From Epinephelus fuscoguttatus (taxonomy: Eukaryota > Chordata > Actinopteri > Perciformes > Serranidae), in assembly GCF_011397635.1 (NCBI RefSeq), contig NC_064756.1:20142907-20206906 (forward strand): a stretch of DNA of 64,000 nucleotides, written 5' to 3'. The first letter of the stretch is position 1, and each line of letters opens with the position of its first letter. Both the position numbers and the translations under genes were made by a program. Of the stretch, positions 51,386 through 64,000 are shown in pieces. A model generated the notes under the pieces. That model did not search any database. It saw only the letters and a list, made by a program, of their open reading frames with translations, and was not told the origin of the DNA.

Positions 51386-52066
51386 ACTAAGTGAGTGAAA
51401 GTTAAGATTACACAAAGTGCTTTTGTTTTCTCTTCATGTGGGATTGACTTTCAAGTTAAAAGACTTAACAATAAGCTACATCTCTGCTGTAAACATTTAT
51501 AATTAAATCAAGCATTTAAATGATAATGAAACAGGAGGTATTGATGATAAAATTTTAAAAAATTAAATCAAACTGTCAATAATTAACACATTCATCACTG
51601 TGTTTTTTGAATGCAGGACTTTAACTGGCCTTTGTATGTTAAAGTTTTAAAAGTTACTCATGAATATAGAGTAACTAAAACACATGGAGTGGTGTGTGTG
51701 TTTCAGAACTGAATGTTTATGGATTCTTTTATGGATTAATTTATGTGGTGTGGTTCGTATTAACCACAGACTGTGGCCTTTGAGACGACCCACTTTTAGT
51801 CCAGCTGTAGTTAAAACTTAGGATGAACACAGGTGAAACTGCTGTGTTATCTAGATTACGCTCGTTACACAGAGATCAGATAAAAGTGCAGAGACGTTTG
51901 CTTGCTGCTATGGTTACAGAGCAGAGGTCTGATTGGCATTCAGACACCCTGAGGCAGTAAAGAGCAATTCAATTTGGCACTGTTTCAGGGAGAGACAGAC
52001 ATTAAAGAGAAAGGCGACATCCTTCGTCAGTGAAACGTGTTGCTCCTGGATGCAGCAGCCCTCGGG

Positions 52067-55000
52067 TTACATCTGCAGCCAGCTCAGGTCATCAGCCCTG
52101 AACAGACGAGGAAGTGAGACAACAAATATTCATGGCAGACAAACAAAGCTAGACACAAGCTGGAGAACACAGTGGAGCATTTAGCAGCTAAAAAGACAGA
52201 TAATTTTCTCAAGAGTTGGTAGAGACCAAAAACAGAGATAAAAGACACTGAATATTGGACTGAAATTCACCACATTGACAGGGGCATGTCTTTAAATGAA
52301 TATTAATGTTGCTCTGTGTCTACTGGATGTGTTATAAGCATCACTTGCAAACAGGGTCTTCTTATCAACTTAAAAAGTTGATATGTTCTTGTTTCTGCTG
52401 CCCCCAGGTGGCCAAAATTAACAATAAGAACAACATTTACACCCTGGGGAGGTAACACAGCTGTGGGAGTCATCATTATTTTGTGCATACACTATATAAA
52501 CACCTAGCCTGGTTTGTGTGAATGCAGGATGACACTCACTGAGCCTGTGCCTTTGTTATGATCTGCCCAGTAGCCATCAACTCTGCGAGACGGGCCACAG
52601 CAGGGTCGAACATCAGGCTGGCCGCAGCTACCACCACCTCTTCTCTATTAAAGGAGAAACGAAAGAAACTGAGCACAAACAGCATAAAGTCGTATTCAGC
52701 TGTATCAGGAGTTATTCTGCTGCCGCTCACTTTATGTAAAACGCCAGGAACTTCCTTTCTTCCACTTTGCCTTTGAATATGATTTCTGTGTATCCTTCTC
52801 CGTAGCCTAGAATGAGGAAATGAAAGGGGGAAATGAGACTTGGTATAGAGGTTTATATGCATTTAAATATTCTGATGCAAGCGGGACATTTTCCTCTGAA
52901 TGTTCTACCTGTGTATCGGATACTCTTCCCAAGCAACACAGTCCAGAAGAAAGGAACAGAGTCACATTTGGTCGGTTTGTTCAGCATGTTCAGGGCAGCT
53001 ACTCTTCCTAGGTAAACAAAAAAAACAGCATATGGTTGCATGCATGATTATCTTAAAACAGGCATCAAATTAATCTGGATTAAAAACTACAGACTTCAGC
53101 CTTATGGGCCACGTGCTGTTGTGAATAAGGAGCTGTGGCCCTTTGAATCCTTCAGTCTCACCTTGAGCTTGTGACATTTGCCAATGGCCAATGTTGACTC
53201 TTTGGTCTCCACGAATGGTCAGAGGGAAAGACGTAACATCCCCAGCGCTAAAAATATCCGGTATACTGGTCCTCATGTACTGATAGAAAGGATAAAGGAG
53301 TTTACAACATCAGACATACGAAATGTACAAACATTATATTTACACAGCTGTTAATTTCAGTCATCTGGACACAGTTAGCTGAAGGATTCAGGTAATATAC
53401 AATGTTAATATGGTCAAAAGCAACCACTGAGAATGAACTGTATCCATCAGGCTGAGTCATAAATGTAAAACCATGTTTATGCCTCATTAGTCATGTCAAC
53501 ATCATAGTGGTTAATGTTTGGCGAAGACTGTGTTATCCAGCGTGTTACCTTGTCAACAATCACAGCGCTCCTTGAATCCACCTTCAACTCACTTCCTGAC
53601 AAGAAGTCTGAATTGGGGATTACACCTGGGAAAAAACAGTTTGATTTTTGCAGAACTGCACATTAAAACAGTCCCAAACTTGATTTGTGTGTAATAATAA
53701 CAAAAAGTGTACAGTATATAACAACATTGAAGTAGAATAATAAAACTACCAATTCCGACAATCACCACATCAGCCTCCAGGACTTCACCACTCTTCAGCA
53801 CCACCGCTCTCACCTGGAAAAAGGAAAAAAAAATCTAGGGATTAACAGTAGATTAGACACTTTTCTACTGTTTCTCATTTATTTATATGTGTATTTATTT
53901 ATCTGTTTGTGTTTTTAGTTAGTTAGTTAGTTAGTTGTAATGCTGTTCTTGCTATGACAACTCAAAAAAAGGCCAGTGCCAGTGATAATCAACTCGCAGC
54001 CCATGGGCCAAATTTGGCTCATGATAGTGTGCTGGGTGGCCAAGCAAAGCACCCCACACGTTCTTCTCCCCAGCAACGCTTTCCAGCTCCTCCTGGGGGA
54101 CCCCAAGGCGATTCCTGGCCAGATGAGATAGTAATCCCTCCAGTGTGTTCTGGGTCTGCCCTGGGGCCTCCTACCAGTGGGGCATCCTGATCAGATGCCC
54201 GAACCGCCTCAACTGACCCCTTTCGACACAAAGGAGCAGCGGCTCTACTCAGAGCTTGTTACCCTATCTCCAAGGCTGAGCCCAGCCACCCTTCTGAGAG
54301 ACTTAATTCAGCCACTTATATCCACAATCTCATTCTTTCAGTCACTACCCAGAGCTCATGACCATAGGTGAGGGTTGGGACATAGATGGACCAGTGAATT
54401 GAACCTCTTCACCACAATGGTCCAGTGCAGCACCAGCATCACTGCAGACGCTGCACCAAACTGCCGATTCATCTCACGCTCCATTCTACCCTCATTCGTG
54501 AACAAGACCCCAAGACACTTGAACTCCCTCGCTTGAGGCAGTAACTTTCTCCCAACCCAGAGGTGGCAATCCACCGGTTTCCAGCAGAATTCACAATGAA
54601 AGCAAAATTATTCACACTGGGAATTTTTTCTTGTATTCTGAATGTCAATAAGGTGCCAGAGTGCACTGAAAAGCATCAAAAATAGAGCTTGTTTATCAAA
54701 AAAAGTGGCGGGGTAAGATCCCCCGCACCACCTGACAGAGGTCTGGGTTTAGCCCTGAATGTCCTCTAACCTAAGACGCACCCCTATGTACACCTGGCCT
54801 GTGCAGGGCTGCTGTAACTGGCCCCTGGCCTCCTGCCATATTGCCCCGAGGCAAATCAAGCTGAGTATCCCTGGTTTATGCTGACAGCGTAAAAGCAGAG
54901 TTACCTTGCCGTTCTCCCCATGGATCTCAGTGACTCCATCACTCATGTAGAACTTTACTTTTTGTTCCTCCAACATCTTAAAAGAAGAAACTGCGTTTTA

Positions 55001-58000
55001 AAACTCTGTTTCATTTTTAAAAAAGTGAATCAAATCACATTCAGCGATGATGATGACAGACTACCATCGTCATTGTTTCTTACTTGCATGCTCATTTTGC
55101 CGATCTCTGGCCCCAGAGATCGCTCATACGGGTATCTGGAAGCGCCGACCACAGTCACGCTGGCAGCTTTGTCAGATAAGTAGGAGGCCACCTCCATACC
55201 TAATGTGTAAAAGAAAATGTGTAGAAAAACACCTCAGCAATCTCCTATATCTTATATTTGTGAAATATTTACATAGCAGATTTTACATTGAGAGAGGTGG
55301 CTTTGAACGAGGTAGTGACGCTTGATAATCAAACAGAAAAGCTAAGATAGGCTACACAACCCATGATTCATCCTGCTACGTTAAGAGAAACTGAATCAGG
55401 TAACCTATGAAGGAGGCTCCGATCACAACAGCTCTCTGGCCCAGGCAGGAGCTGTGAATCTCTTTGGCATCTTCATATCTCTGCAACAACTTTACTCCCT
55501 TCAGGTCCGAGCCAGGACAGTTGAGCGGCCGCGCTCTGTGAACAAAGACAGGAGTTTCACTGTATTTTGCTGTTGTCACATGGACATTCTTTTTCCATGA
55601 ATGTTTCCATTGTCTTTCATCTGTTCAGTAAGTCTTATGACACCCGAGTGTGAGCAAACAATCTAAAAATGTGCTTTTATTTGTGAAACATTTGAGAAAC
55701 AGGACGATGACTCTAACCTACAGCCAGTTGAGATGAGGAGCTGGTCGTAATGCTGCAAAGTGCCGTCGCTCAGCTTCACCGCCTTATCAGCTGGGTTCAC
55801 CGACACCACCTGCAACACAAAACACACTTCTTGATAAGACCAAAGAGAAAACCCGTTTTTCCTCAGGACTGCGACAACATATCACAAATGCGTCTCACCT
55901 CCTTCTGTGTCCACACCTCAATTCCATACTTTTCATAGAAGTCACCTGTCCGGAGAAGGATGCTGCTGCTGTCCACATTCAAAGCCTGAAAGAGACAATG
56001 TATTTCTGGTTTTCTGCAAACAATGACACTAACAGTCTGCTTACTCCAGAAGACAAACAAGGCAGGGTGATTACAGGTTTCTTTCTTCTCTGATTGAGAT
56101 CTCACCTTACTCAGTTTGGGCTTGTCAATTGGAGGCAGGCTGTCTTTGGTTACCATTATGATTCGACCTTGGTAGCAGTGCTGCCGCAGGGTTTCAGCAC
56201 AAACCAGAGAGGCAGGGCCTGAAATCACAAAATTCATATACAGTGTGGAATTTTTCAGGGCGTTAATTCAGAGATGGAGTTTAAAGGAATACTCTACCCC
56301 CCACCCCACCCCCATATGACCATTTGTATGTCAATTACTCACCCTGCATTACATTGAATTTGGAAACTTTCTTTTGCTCGCATGTTGCATTGGATGAAAG
56401 AAACAGGGAAAAATCTTGATGAATTGAAGTCACAGGGGTCCAGGTTTAAACATAGCACAACTATATCAAAACATCTGTTTAAAAACTCTCACACAGTGCG
56501 AACAGTATAATCTAAGTCTCATTTATCCAGCTGTGCTCAGTACTTTCGTAAATGACAGCCCTTTTCGTCTGGGAATTGAAAGGAAAGTGAAAATTATCTA
56601 CACTCCCTTCAAAGCCAGACTCCATTGACAAAGACAGTAATTTTACCTCACTGATCATTGGAGCTGCTGGTCTACCACGGCCTCGATTAGTTGGTTTGTT
56701 TGTGTTATTTTGTGACTTTAGTGAATTCAAACTAACCCTTTAAAACACCGAAGTCACGCAATAACACAAACAAACTAACTGATCCAGGCAGCGGTGGTAG
56801 ACCAGCAGCTCTTGTGTTCAGCTAGTAAAATTACTCCATTTGTCAATGGAGTCTGGCTTTGAAGAGAGCATAGATAAGTTTTACTTTTAGTTCAGTTCCC
56901 TGTCTGAAAGAGCTGTCTGTTTGGGAAGCACTGAGCATACAACTGGATAAATGAGACTTGGATTATAAGGCACAAGTTGCTGAGTGTTTGTTATTAACAG
57001 ATGTTTTGATACAGTTTTGCTTTTGTTAAATGTGGACCCCCATGACTTCAATTCATCAAGAATTTTCTCAGTTTTTGGATTCTACGTTCACCAGAGGCAT
57101 GCAAGAAACACAGAGTTTTCCTCATGAATTCAACAGTACACAGGGTGAGTAACTGATAAACAAATGTTCATCAGTACCCAGCAAGCAATAGTCGTGATTT
57201 AAACGTATTGGCTATATTTAGCTCCGTCTAGCTACATCTAACCCAAATCTAGCCGATTTAATTTTGAAATTGATTAAATGTAATTTTCGCCATTGCAGAT
57301 GGCGTGCGGTATGATATTCAATCACATATGGAGAGTCAACAGTAATTAAAATATGTTTATCTCCATTTTTTGGACATGGTCTCTACATAGTCGTATAATT
57401 GATGACGTCTACACTTTGGCTATGGTTAGGCATCTACCAAATTTCCACTGACAGCCCAAATTCAGCCGTGATTTAGCCTAGATGTCAGGTCTTCATGTAG
57501 ACGGCTATTAGACATTTTTTAAACCAAAAAATGCTTGCTGGGTAGGGTTAAGTATTCCTTTAAATAAATATGGCCGCACTCGATCACCAAATTCTCTTCT
57601 GTAATCCTACTAGCAAGGATTCATGAGCCCTCAAAACAACATTTACATTCATATACTATTTATTACTTGTGTGTATAACATCTAGCTCTAACCTCCTCCT
57701 ATCAGAAAGATGGTGTGTTTGATGTCTGGCACCAAGCTGCACATCTCCTTCACCCGCCTCGTCAACTTCAGGGACTGAGGGACGCAAACAAACAAGGGAC
57801 AGGTTAAAACATTGTATTTTACCAAAAAATAAAAGGAAAATTTTGATAATTACTGTTTATTCAACTTTACAAGACTTACATTTTTCTTGATGGACACATA
57901 CACCTGGCCATCCTCGACTTTTACCTGTAAAATTTAAAGAAAGAGGGAGATAGAAAAAGATAAGTTTAGATACTGAATGTGATTTTTTAGATTACAGCAT

Positions 58001-59040
58001 AATGGGGGTCATTTATTTCTGAGGCCAAAATCAGTGTTTCAGGACAATGATCTGCAGCAGGTGAAATGTAGCGTCCATCCTACAAAAAAAAGAAAATGCC
58101 GGCAAGTACTCTAAACAACAGACATCTGGTAACAGAATTACACATGGAAAGAGTCTATATCAAAGACTGAATAAATACAGCGTACTCTTTAGATGATGTT
58201 TAATCTGAATTTGCTTACATAATGACAGGTATAAATGTCTGGTAACAGCTGATCCTCTGTTTGAGTCGGTTTGTAAATGAGACTAGCTGAAAATTAGATT
58301 TATTTACATGCAGGATCCATCCGCGGGGGTGAATTTGCAACTTGTCTTTCTGACTGACTCCTTTGTTTGAAAAGACAGCTTTCAAGCTTCAATCCACAGT
58401 TAAGATACAGAAGTATTTTTTGTATAAACAAATGTGACTGAATTTTAAACTACAGTGTACCTCTCCTGGATTTACTGACGTTAAAACAGCTGTTAATTGC
58501 CATTAAATATAGGTCTCTACCGATGTGTTTTACCTTATAACACGGCAGAGAGTCCAGACCAGGATACTCCTCAATATCTCCAGTTCTGACATTAAAGCAA
58601 GCACCATGAAACGGACACCTTACTCTGTCACCGACCAGCGCTCCTGCATTATTAAAGACCGTGAAATTAACACTCATCAGATTCAATGCAAAACAATTCA
58701 TGAAGTTATTACTGGCTTACAGAGACTGAAGGTTTACCTTTGACAAGAGGAGCATTGTAGTGAGAGCACTGGCTTCCCACAGCACTGTACTGACCCTGAG
58801 TACGGACAAGCAGCACCTTTTGTTCCCCCACTGTAACTTCCTTCATCCTTTATAGACACAAAATATGGATGATGAAAAACACTGACAGCTGTGGCTGAAC
58901 CAAAAACCTGATCCATTTACAGTAGGAAGAAGCGTTGTGACTTACTGTCCATCTTTCAGGTCGGCCTCCTGACACACCATCCCAGTCACCTCCTCCTCCT
59001 CCTGCTCCACACCTTGACCTGGTTCTCGGCACTGATTCAT
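52067..59040 (-). CDS. aifm4: AIFM3/AIFM4-group Rieske oxidoreductase, 18 coding exons
   Basis: Apoptosis-inducing-factor family protein with a Rieske [2Fe-2S] domain followed by an FAD/NAD(P)H reductase. Coding exons, 5' to 3': 58946-59040, 58738-58847, 58534-58643, 57880-57924, 57693-57774, 56106-56218, 55899-55985, 55722-55809, 55405-55533, 55084-55199, 54905-54976, 53750-53813, 53549-53625, 53162-53279, 52909-53007, 52731-52806, 52540-52644, 52067-52097. All are in frame, giving 538 residues. Cluster ligands are CSHYNAP and CPFHGACF. The FAD motif is GGGPAS followed by VCAETLR, the NAD motif is VVIGASFIGMEVA, and the C-terminal FAD site is FSAGDV. The last exon encodes ADDLSWLQM, matching the family's C-terminus. 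It is clearly more diverged from human AIFM3 than an orthologue should be, so the fish paralogue aifm4 is the preferred name, unconfirmed. The ATG is in exon 2. Confidence 0.88.
54031..54565 (-). mobile_element. LINE 3' fragment, family B copy 2
   Basis: Lies in the aifm intron between 53814 and 54904. Read on the minus strand it gives EFKCLGVLFTNEGRMEREMN and GAASAVM, characteristic of the C-terminal region of fish non-LTR elements, then diverged coding sequence. It matches the copy at 20923-21520 but extends further 5' and lacks the GGAT tail. Frames are interrupted and the RT core is absent. Confidence 0.7.
56281..57563. mobile_element. Palindromic MITE in an aifm intron
   Basis: A long inverted repeat in the intron between exons 57693-57774 and 56106-56218. 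The ends are TTAAAGGAATACTCTACCC and GGGTTAAGTATTCCTTTAA. The left arm (to about 56715) holds TTCATCCAATG, TGACTTCAATTC-type, TGGATAAATGAGACTT-type and ACTCCATTGACA segments; the right arm (from about 56755) holds their reverse complements. There is no transposase. A second MITE has inserted near the right end. Confidence 0.75.
57177..57542. mobile_element. TA-flanked MITE nested in the palindromic MITE
   Basis: Begins CCCAGCAAGCA and ends TGCTTGCTGGG, a perfect 11-base inverted repeat, with TA on both sides (57175-57176 and 57543-57544). Length is 366 bases and it is non-coding. The interior has several TCTAGC and TAGACGGCTATTAGAC-type motifs. Ends and target point to the Tc1/mariner superfamily. 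Confidence 0.8.
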
Positions 59041-59581
59041 TCCTGCAATACATGACTATTGTTCAGCTGACTGCAGAACCAGTTTATGGTCCACCCAGAG
59101 ACATTTGTAATCCCATCCAAAGGACACACAGGGTACAGGTAGGATACAGTGTAGTTCATTTTTAAAGCAAATTAGGTCAACTCTTTTTTTTTAAAGTCTT
59201 CATCTTAACCATAGGGCCAAAACAACCATCGATTGATAAGCAATATGTGATGGTACAACATTTATTGACAGTCTGTTCGCTATATATTTCTTTGTGCAAA
59301 TAAAACACTTTAAATTCTCACAAGGACAAAAGACCAAACCAACCATACAGACTTATATAATAATGCAAGATAAACAACAAACGTGCACATTTATCACTTC
59401 TCTTTTCTCTTTCTACACTGCAGTGAAGCTGACAGAACACATGAAGTGATCCTAAAGGTGTAACAGCATCACAAACCCGGCTTTTTAATAATCTCCCAGT
59501 CGCATTAAACACGAGCCTCTCTCCTCGTGTCAGACATTAGGTGCAGAGTAATGACTGACACCTCCATGTAGCACCGCTCAC

Positions 59582-59731
59582 CTGTTTCCTTCTGCCGGTA
59601 ACAGCAGTCAGGTCTGATGCATCTGTCGATACTAGGCTCCTCTTTTTCCGCAAAGGAACAAACAAACCCGGGTCGTTAAAGAGCGAGCTGAGGAGAACTG
59701 CCCGCGTGACAGGCAGCCGGAGTGACGTCAT
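59582..59731 (-). other. aifm 5' exon with upstream ORF
   Basis: The donor AAACAG|GTGAGC at 59582/59581 pairs with the acceptor before 59042. This exon has its own ATG at 59729-59731 and 50 open codons (MTSLRLPVTRAVLLSSLF), resembling a mitochondrial presequence. It joins exon 2 in the wrong phase for the Rieske protein: the next codons are GAA then TGA. The TGA overlaps the main ATG by one base step (ATGA). It is treated as 5' UTR with an upstream ORF. The 5' limit is unknown. Confidence 0.6.
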
Positions 59732-59831
59732 AAGCGCCAGCTCCTCCCACAGCCAACCACAATAGAGGAGGGATGGAGGTGATTAGATACACTGCTCATG
59801 GGAGAGTAAAATCTCCCTGTAACTTCTGTAG

Positions 59832-59857
59832 TAGATAGATAGATAGATAGATAGATA
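59832..59857. repeat. (GATA)n microsatellite
   Basis: Six to seven uninterrupted GATA units. Confidence 0.95.
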
Positions 59858-60226
59858 TTTCCACCACTGCTTCACAACTCTTTCATACACAGTGGTCACT
59901 GCAGTGGACAGCTATTTAAAAGACATTTTCTTGTATATGCATGGCTTTTGATGCTGTAGTGGCATTTAAGTCACAACTAGGTTTCACATGATATAGGCTA
60001 TATCAATTTTTAAATTGGTTTATACTTCTTCAGTTGAAAACATAAATGCATGCTGTCCACCTGAGTGGACATGTGAAAAAGTCTTTGAAAAATGCATGTT
60101 TAAAAAAATTAACTTTCTAGTTTTTTCCATGCCTAAACAGGTCGTAATAATGTATGCATGAAAGGGTTAATGATAAGGCAGGGACTTTTATATTACAGAG
60201 AGGGAATACATTTTGTGTCAGGTTGT

Positions 60227-60290
60227 AGGGGCGTAAATATAGACAGGGCAGGCAGTGTGATCGCTGGGGTCCGTGGGGTGGAGGGGCCTG
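60227..60290 (+). repeat. Interspersed repeat C, copy 2
   Basis: Reads GGGGCGTAAATATAGACAGG then GCAGGCAGTG and GGTGGAGGGGCC, matching the reverse complement of 25244-25310. It marks a dispersed element whose full extent and class are not known. Confidence 0.6.
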
Positions 60291-63200
60291 ATCGCCACCT
60301 GGAAATATGCACGTGTCAGAGAAGAACTTACGTTAAATCAAAAATGGTGCGATTTTCTACACATGCCCTCAGAAAGGCAAACCCATCTCCATCATAGTCT
60401 ATCTATGACAAAACTATTTGCTTAGTCTACATAAACTATAAAAAAATATTTAGTTAAACTAATCCTTTCCTATTTTCTTTTGTAGTCTTTGGTCATATAC
60501 AGATATGTAGTGATGATTGCTCAGTAATATGTGTGTTGATGTTCTATATCTGTTTAATCATGTAAGAGACAATACGATTTACACTAGCTAAGTGCAAAAT
60601 CTCTCAAGACTGACAAGCTAGGAAATAAACCTTTGTGTGCAAAAGGAATGCCGATGCCCATGATAGTAGACCTCTCCTCCTGAACAATTACCTTCAGTGT
60701 TATTTTGCAGCCTTGTTGTGTATCTCTGCTATATTTCTATAAAGTAAATGTATTGCCAAGTAAAATACTTTAGAAACTCTGGGCCTTCAAACACATCAAG
60801 ATGCCATACTTCACTCCAGTGACATGTTCAGGTGAAATGGGACCATCACGTTTGTTTTTTGTTTGTTTAAATGGTTAAATCAATTTATCAGTTCAGTCAT
60901 TAACTCATCAAATCATTAATGCAACTTAACTATACTTTAAAAAAAAGGATCACCCAACTTTTCTGCCATGCTGTCCCTGTTCTTCAGCTGCCTGTTTACT
61001 TGATGCCATATTGTCTACAACAGACATGCATGTGTGTGTGCTTGCATGAATGTAACAATGATGGCTAATGTTGGGCTAGTGTGGCTGACATAGTCCTGCT
61101 GCATCATCTGGAATATTTTTTAACTCACAAAAATGTCTGTAATATTACAGAGTGACACACAACAGCATATTATTCATGATTTTATGGCAACCGATGCCTG
61201 AAAACATGCTGGTTTCACTTCAGAAAAATCTCCCATTTTAGCTTCATTTTTTCCTCAAATCTTACCTGAACGCATTAAGTACTCGCTTAAAGCCACTTCC
61301 CCATGAAAAGTAAAATATATTGTAAAAATACTTTGATTATAAGTCAAACAGTTAACAAAATGCACCATCCTGCAACCATTTCATGTTGTCCACTCTTATT
61401 GTTTTAGCTGCAGTGCTCTTATTACCAAAATGAGAGAATCATTTCAGAAATATCTGGAGATCCTATCAGTAAAGATGATTAACATGTCAGCTGATACCTG
61501 TGGGTCTTATCCTCGCCCTCTGTGCTTTATATAACTGTTTATGCTAAGTGTATGAACATGAGACACAATATGATGTGGTGTGAATGCCAGGAGGATTGTG
61601 CACGTCCTTTTCTTTTGTCTTTATTGTTCTTCTTTCTTTTAATGTCCTTTAACCGGATGGTGGCGCTGTGTCACCAAATATCACAGCACTCATTCATGCC
61701 CATGGTCGCACTCTGGCTTGAATGAGCACAGCGACTGTTTTTTTTCCACTTCCACTGAATGAAACAGCAGCGAAAGTAAAATATTCATCGTGTTTCAAGG
61801 TCCAGTGATAATATCAATCAATGCTGGTGTATAATAGCTGCTGTGATATTATGTCATGAGTTACATATTCTCCGGTTACATATGATATAAACTTGCCTAC
61901 TATTCCCATAAATCCTTGGTGATTTGTGACGGATGGAGGTGGGTAGAAGCAATGCTGCCTTCAAGTGCTTTTCGTACTATGCAGCTTCCTCAGTCACATA
62001 GTAATTTGTGGTGTATCCTAGTCAATCTGCAAGAAATAAAATATAATGCAACAAACCCTACCTTGGTGGCTGCTGTTTTATTTGAAAACGAAGCTAACAA
62101 GCACTGAAGACAAAACATGAAGGTATTTTTTTATCATATCTTTTTGACTATTGGGTTTCAATACATGGTCATTGTCCCTATTATATTTGTTTATTTGTTA
62201 TCTTTTTTAATATGCAACTTTTTTTTATTTCTTTATTTTTTCACTTTCTCTGTTTATCTGCACTATTGTTGTCTTTGTGCAGGTGCAGCAACCTATTTTC
62301 CCTGCAGCTGATCAATAAAGGTTTATCTCATCTGTTATCTATATTTTAAAGATACCAGTGTGTGGATACCAGTCCTTAAAACTTAATGTGCGTGTGGTAT
62401 TGAACATTGTTGTCCCACAATGCAATGTCCAACTGCTCACAGTGGCAGGGAAATAATAGACAGTGGTGAGATACCACTGAGAAAATCTAAGAAAATAAAA
62501 TGTGAAGCATTAAATCATTAGAAAAACATTTGTGTCCTTTTTGTCAGGTGTAACTGAAAGTATCTTTTCAAAGTCAAATGTATATTTTGATTTCAGGCCC
62601 ATTGTTGGTGCATGTTTTGTATAATTTATTAGTGCATTAATTTCTTAGGTTATATACTGTTAATATGTGTACATTTTTCGCCCACTGTGTAGCACCGGTG
62701 TTATAGATTATGAACCTTTAATATGTGAAAGCATTACATTAATGCACTATTTCTCCTTATGCACATATTGTTTGTACCATGTACTTTAATATTTTGCACT
62801 TTGGTGCACAAAACTGTGCACTCTTCCACCTTATATTATTTTCATATTTTCTATTATATTTCTTTCTGTCATATATTACATCTCTTGACCTTTGCACTTA
62901 TTTAGTCCATTGCTATGCACCAAAACAGCAAGACAAGTTTCTTTTATGTGCAACAAGGTTATTATAGTTAACTAAAAGTGAGTCAAAAAATAAAACTAGG
63001 TGTGTAAAAACATTTTTGTTGAATGAAATAAAAATAAAAACTAGACTTTAGAAGATGAAAAAAAACTAAAATATATATATATATTTTTTTTTAAATACAT
63101 AAGAAATGTCTTTAGTTTTAGTATTTGGCAATTTGATCAATTGATGATGAGGTGGGTGTACTACTAAGCAGATGTGTGACTTTTTTTTTTCTTTTATCTT

Positions 63201-63639
63201 TTTTTATCTCACCGTATTTGTAAGATGTGTCTTTATAATGAATTTTGTCTTTTTGGAGAGAATACTTTGTGATGTTGAAAAACTTGGGATATAAAAAAAG
63301 AAAACTGGGCAAAACTTCTCTGAACACATCAACAAGAAATGATTTTAACGTGTTTTTTTTTTAGTCACAACAATGTAATGAGTGTGATTCTGTGCAAAAA
63401 CAGGAAGCAAAGTTGATGCAATAGGCTATAAAAGGACATGCAATTTATAAAAGCACTAGAGGCAGTAGAGACATATTCCCATATAGAACAACATTGCAAC
63501 ACTGGCAGGACATGTTAGTTAAAAGAGGTTAGTGCTTATATGTGCTTGTAAGTGGATCCCAGTTTCATTTATTTTTATAAATCGAGAAAAACTGTGAACT
63601 GTTTCTGATTCCAACATTTCCGACAGCACTTGAACGCAA

Positions 63640-64000
63640 CACAACACATGGAACGTGCTCGTGGCCACGCCCCCTTGTAGTAGGGCGGGGAAACGGCGTC
63701 GTTTGGTTTCTGTTGATGTCAAAAAGTTACACAAGCGCGACATGAGGCTTCATAACAGGACGGTGTGGCACCTGTAGACGAGGCTACACGACTGCTCTCA
63801 TCAGCTGAACCCACCGGTTACACCTGTAGAGACCGAGCTGTCTTTTATTTCACGAAAATATCACAGACATCCAGTCCGTAGGGAGACACTGGACAGACCC
63901 GTCCACGCCTTCTCTCTGTGGACAACAACCGCGAAGGAAACACGGTGGTAACGTTATGTTAACGTGTTTGTCTCGGTCGCATATAACAAACAAATAACCT
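63640..64000 (+). promoter_or_regulatory. GC-box promoter and possible 5' UTR exon of an off-window gene
   Basis: After AT-rich intergenic sequence the composition turns GC-rich with many CpG steps. CCACGCCCCC (63665-63674) and GGGCGGGG (63683-63690) are Sp1/KLF-type boxes. CACGGTG|GTAACG near 63947 could be a splice donor. The strand is inferred from that donor only. Confidence 0.35.

Larger units (their letters stand above)
59732..63640. other. Intergenic region upstream of the aifm gene
   Basis: AT-rich and without any recognised gene. It holds a GATA microsatellite (59832-59857), a copy of repeat C (60227-60290) and several T-rich and A-rich tracts, notably near 62210-62250 and 63180-63210. 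Open frames of 60-80 codons here show no family signature. Confidence 0.5.

Noticed and set aside
52540-52569. aifm coding end at TGA directly after AQAQ
   Set aside because: GTGAGT at that point is a strong donor, and a downstream exon at 52067-52097 restores the family C-terminus DDLSWL in phase, so the TGA is intronic.

Overview
The window is vertebrate nuclear DNA, almost certainly from a ray-finned (teleost) fish. It has long multi-exon genes with GT-AG introns, many AC/TG and TA microsatellites, a tRNA-derived SINE, Tc1 and TIR elements, and several LINE copies. The order scarf1-rilp-prpf8 matches the human 17p13.3 block (recalled, not searched). No virus-like or LTR element was recognised.

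Layout: scarf1 (-, 998-10977) encodes a single-pass scavenger receptor in 11 coding exons. rilp (-, 13631-26505) encodes a Rab7 effector in 8 coding exons whose introns are packed with transposable elements. prpf8 (-, 27858-43070) encodes the core spliceosomal protein in 42 recognised coding exons plus a 5' UTR exon. An as3mt-like arsenite methyltransferase gene (+, 46018-49519) has 10 exons. A Rieske/pyridine-nucleotide oxidoreductase of the AIFM3/AIFM4 group (-, 52067-59040, with a 5' exon to about 59731) has 18 coding exons. The last 350 bases look like a GC-box promoter for a + strand gene outside the window. Exon boundaries were derived by hand from splice signals, reading phase and remembered family sequences; every junction keeps frame except one in prpf8.

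Most notable: (1) two prpf8 introns each carry a sense-strand copy of one H/ACA-type small RNA, with nearly identical 5' hairpins and intact H and ACA/AUA boxes. (2) prpf8 lacks recognisable sequence for a conserved segment of about 17 residues, and the phases on either side demand a missing exon of 1 mod 3 length. (3) The as3mt-like protein keeps two active-site cysteines but has glycine where human Cys206 lies. (4) The aifm gene has an upstream ORF whose stop overlaps the main start codon, and a tandem acceptor whose other choice gives an immediate stop. (5) TG microsatellites form the splice-acceptor tracts of several scarf1 and rilp exons. (6) There are clean nested insertions: a SINE inside a palindromic element, and a TA-flanked MITE inside another palindrome.

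The five genes are not an operon or pathway. SCARF1 acts at the cell surface, RILP on late endosomes and lysosomes, PRPF8 in the nucleus, AS3MT in the cytosol, and the AIFM protein probably in mitochondria or cytosol.
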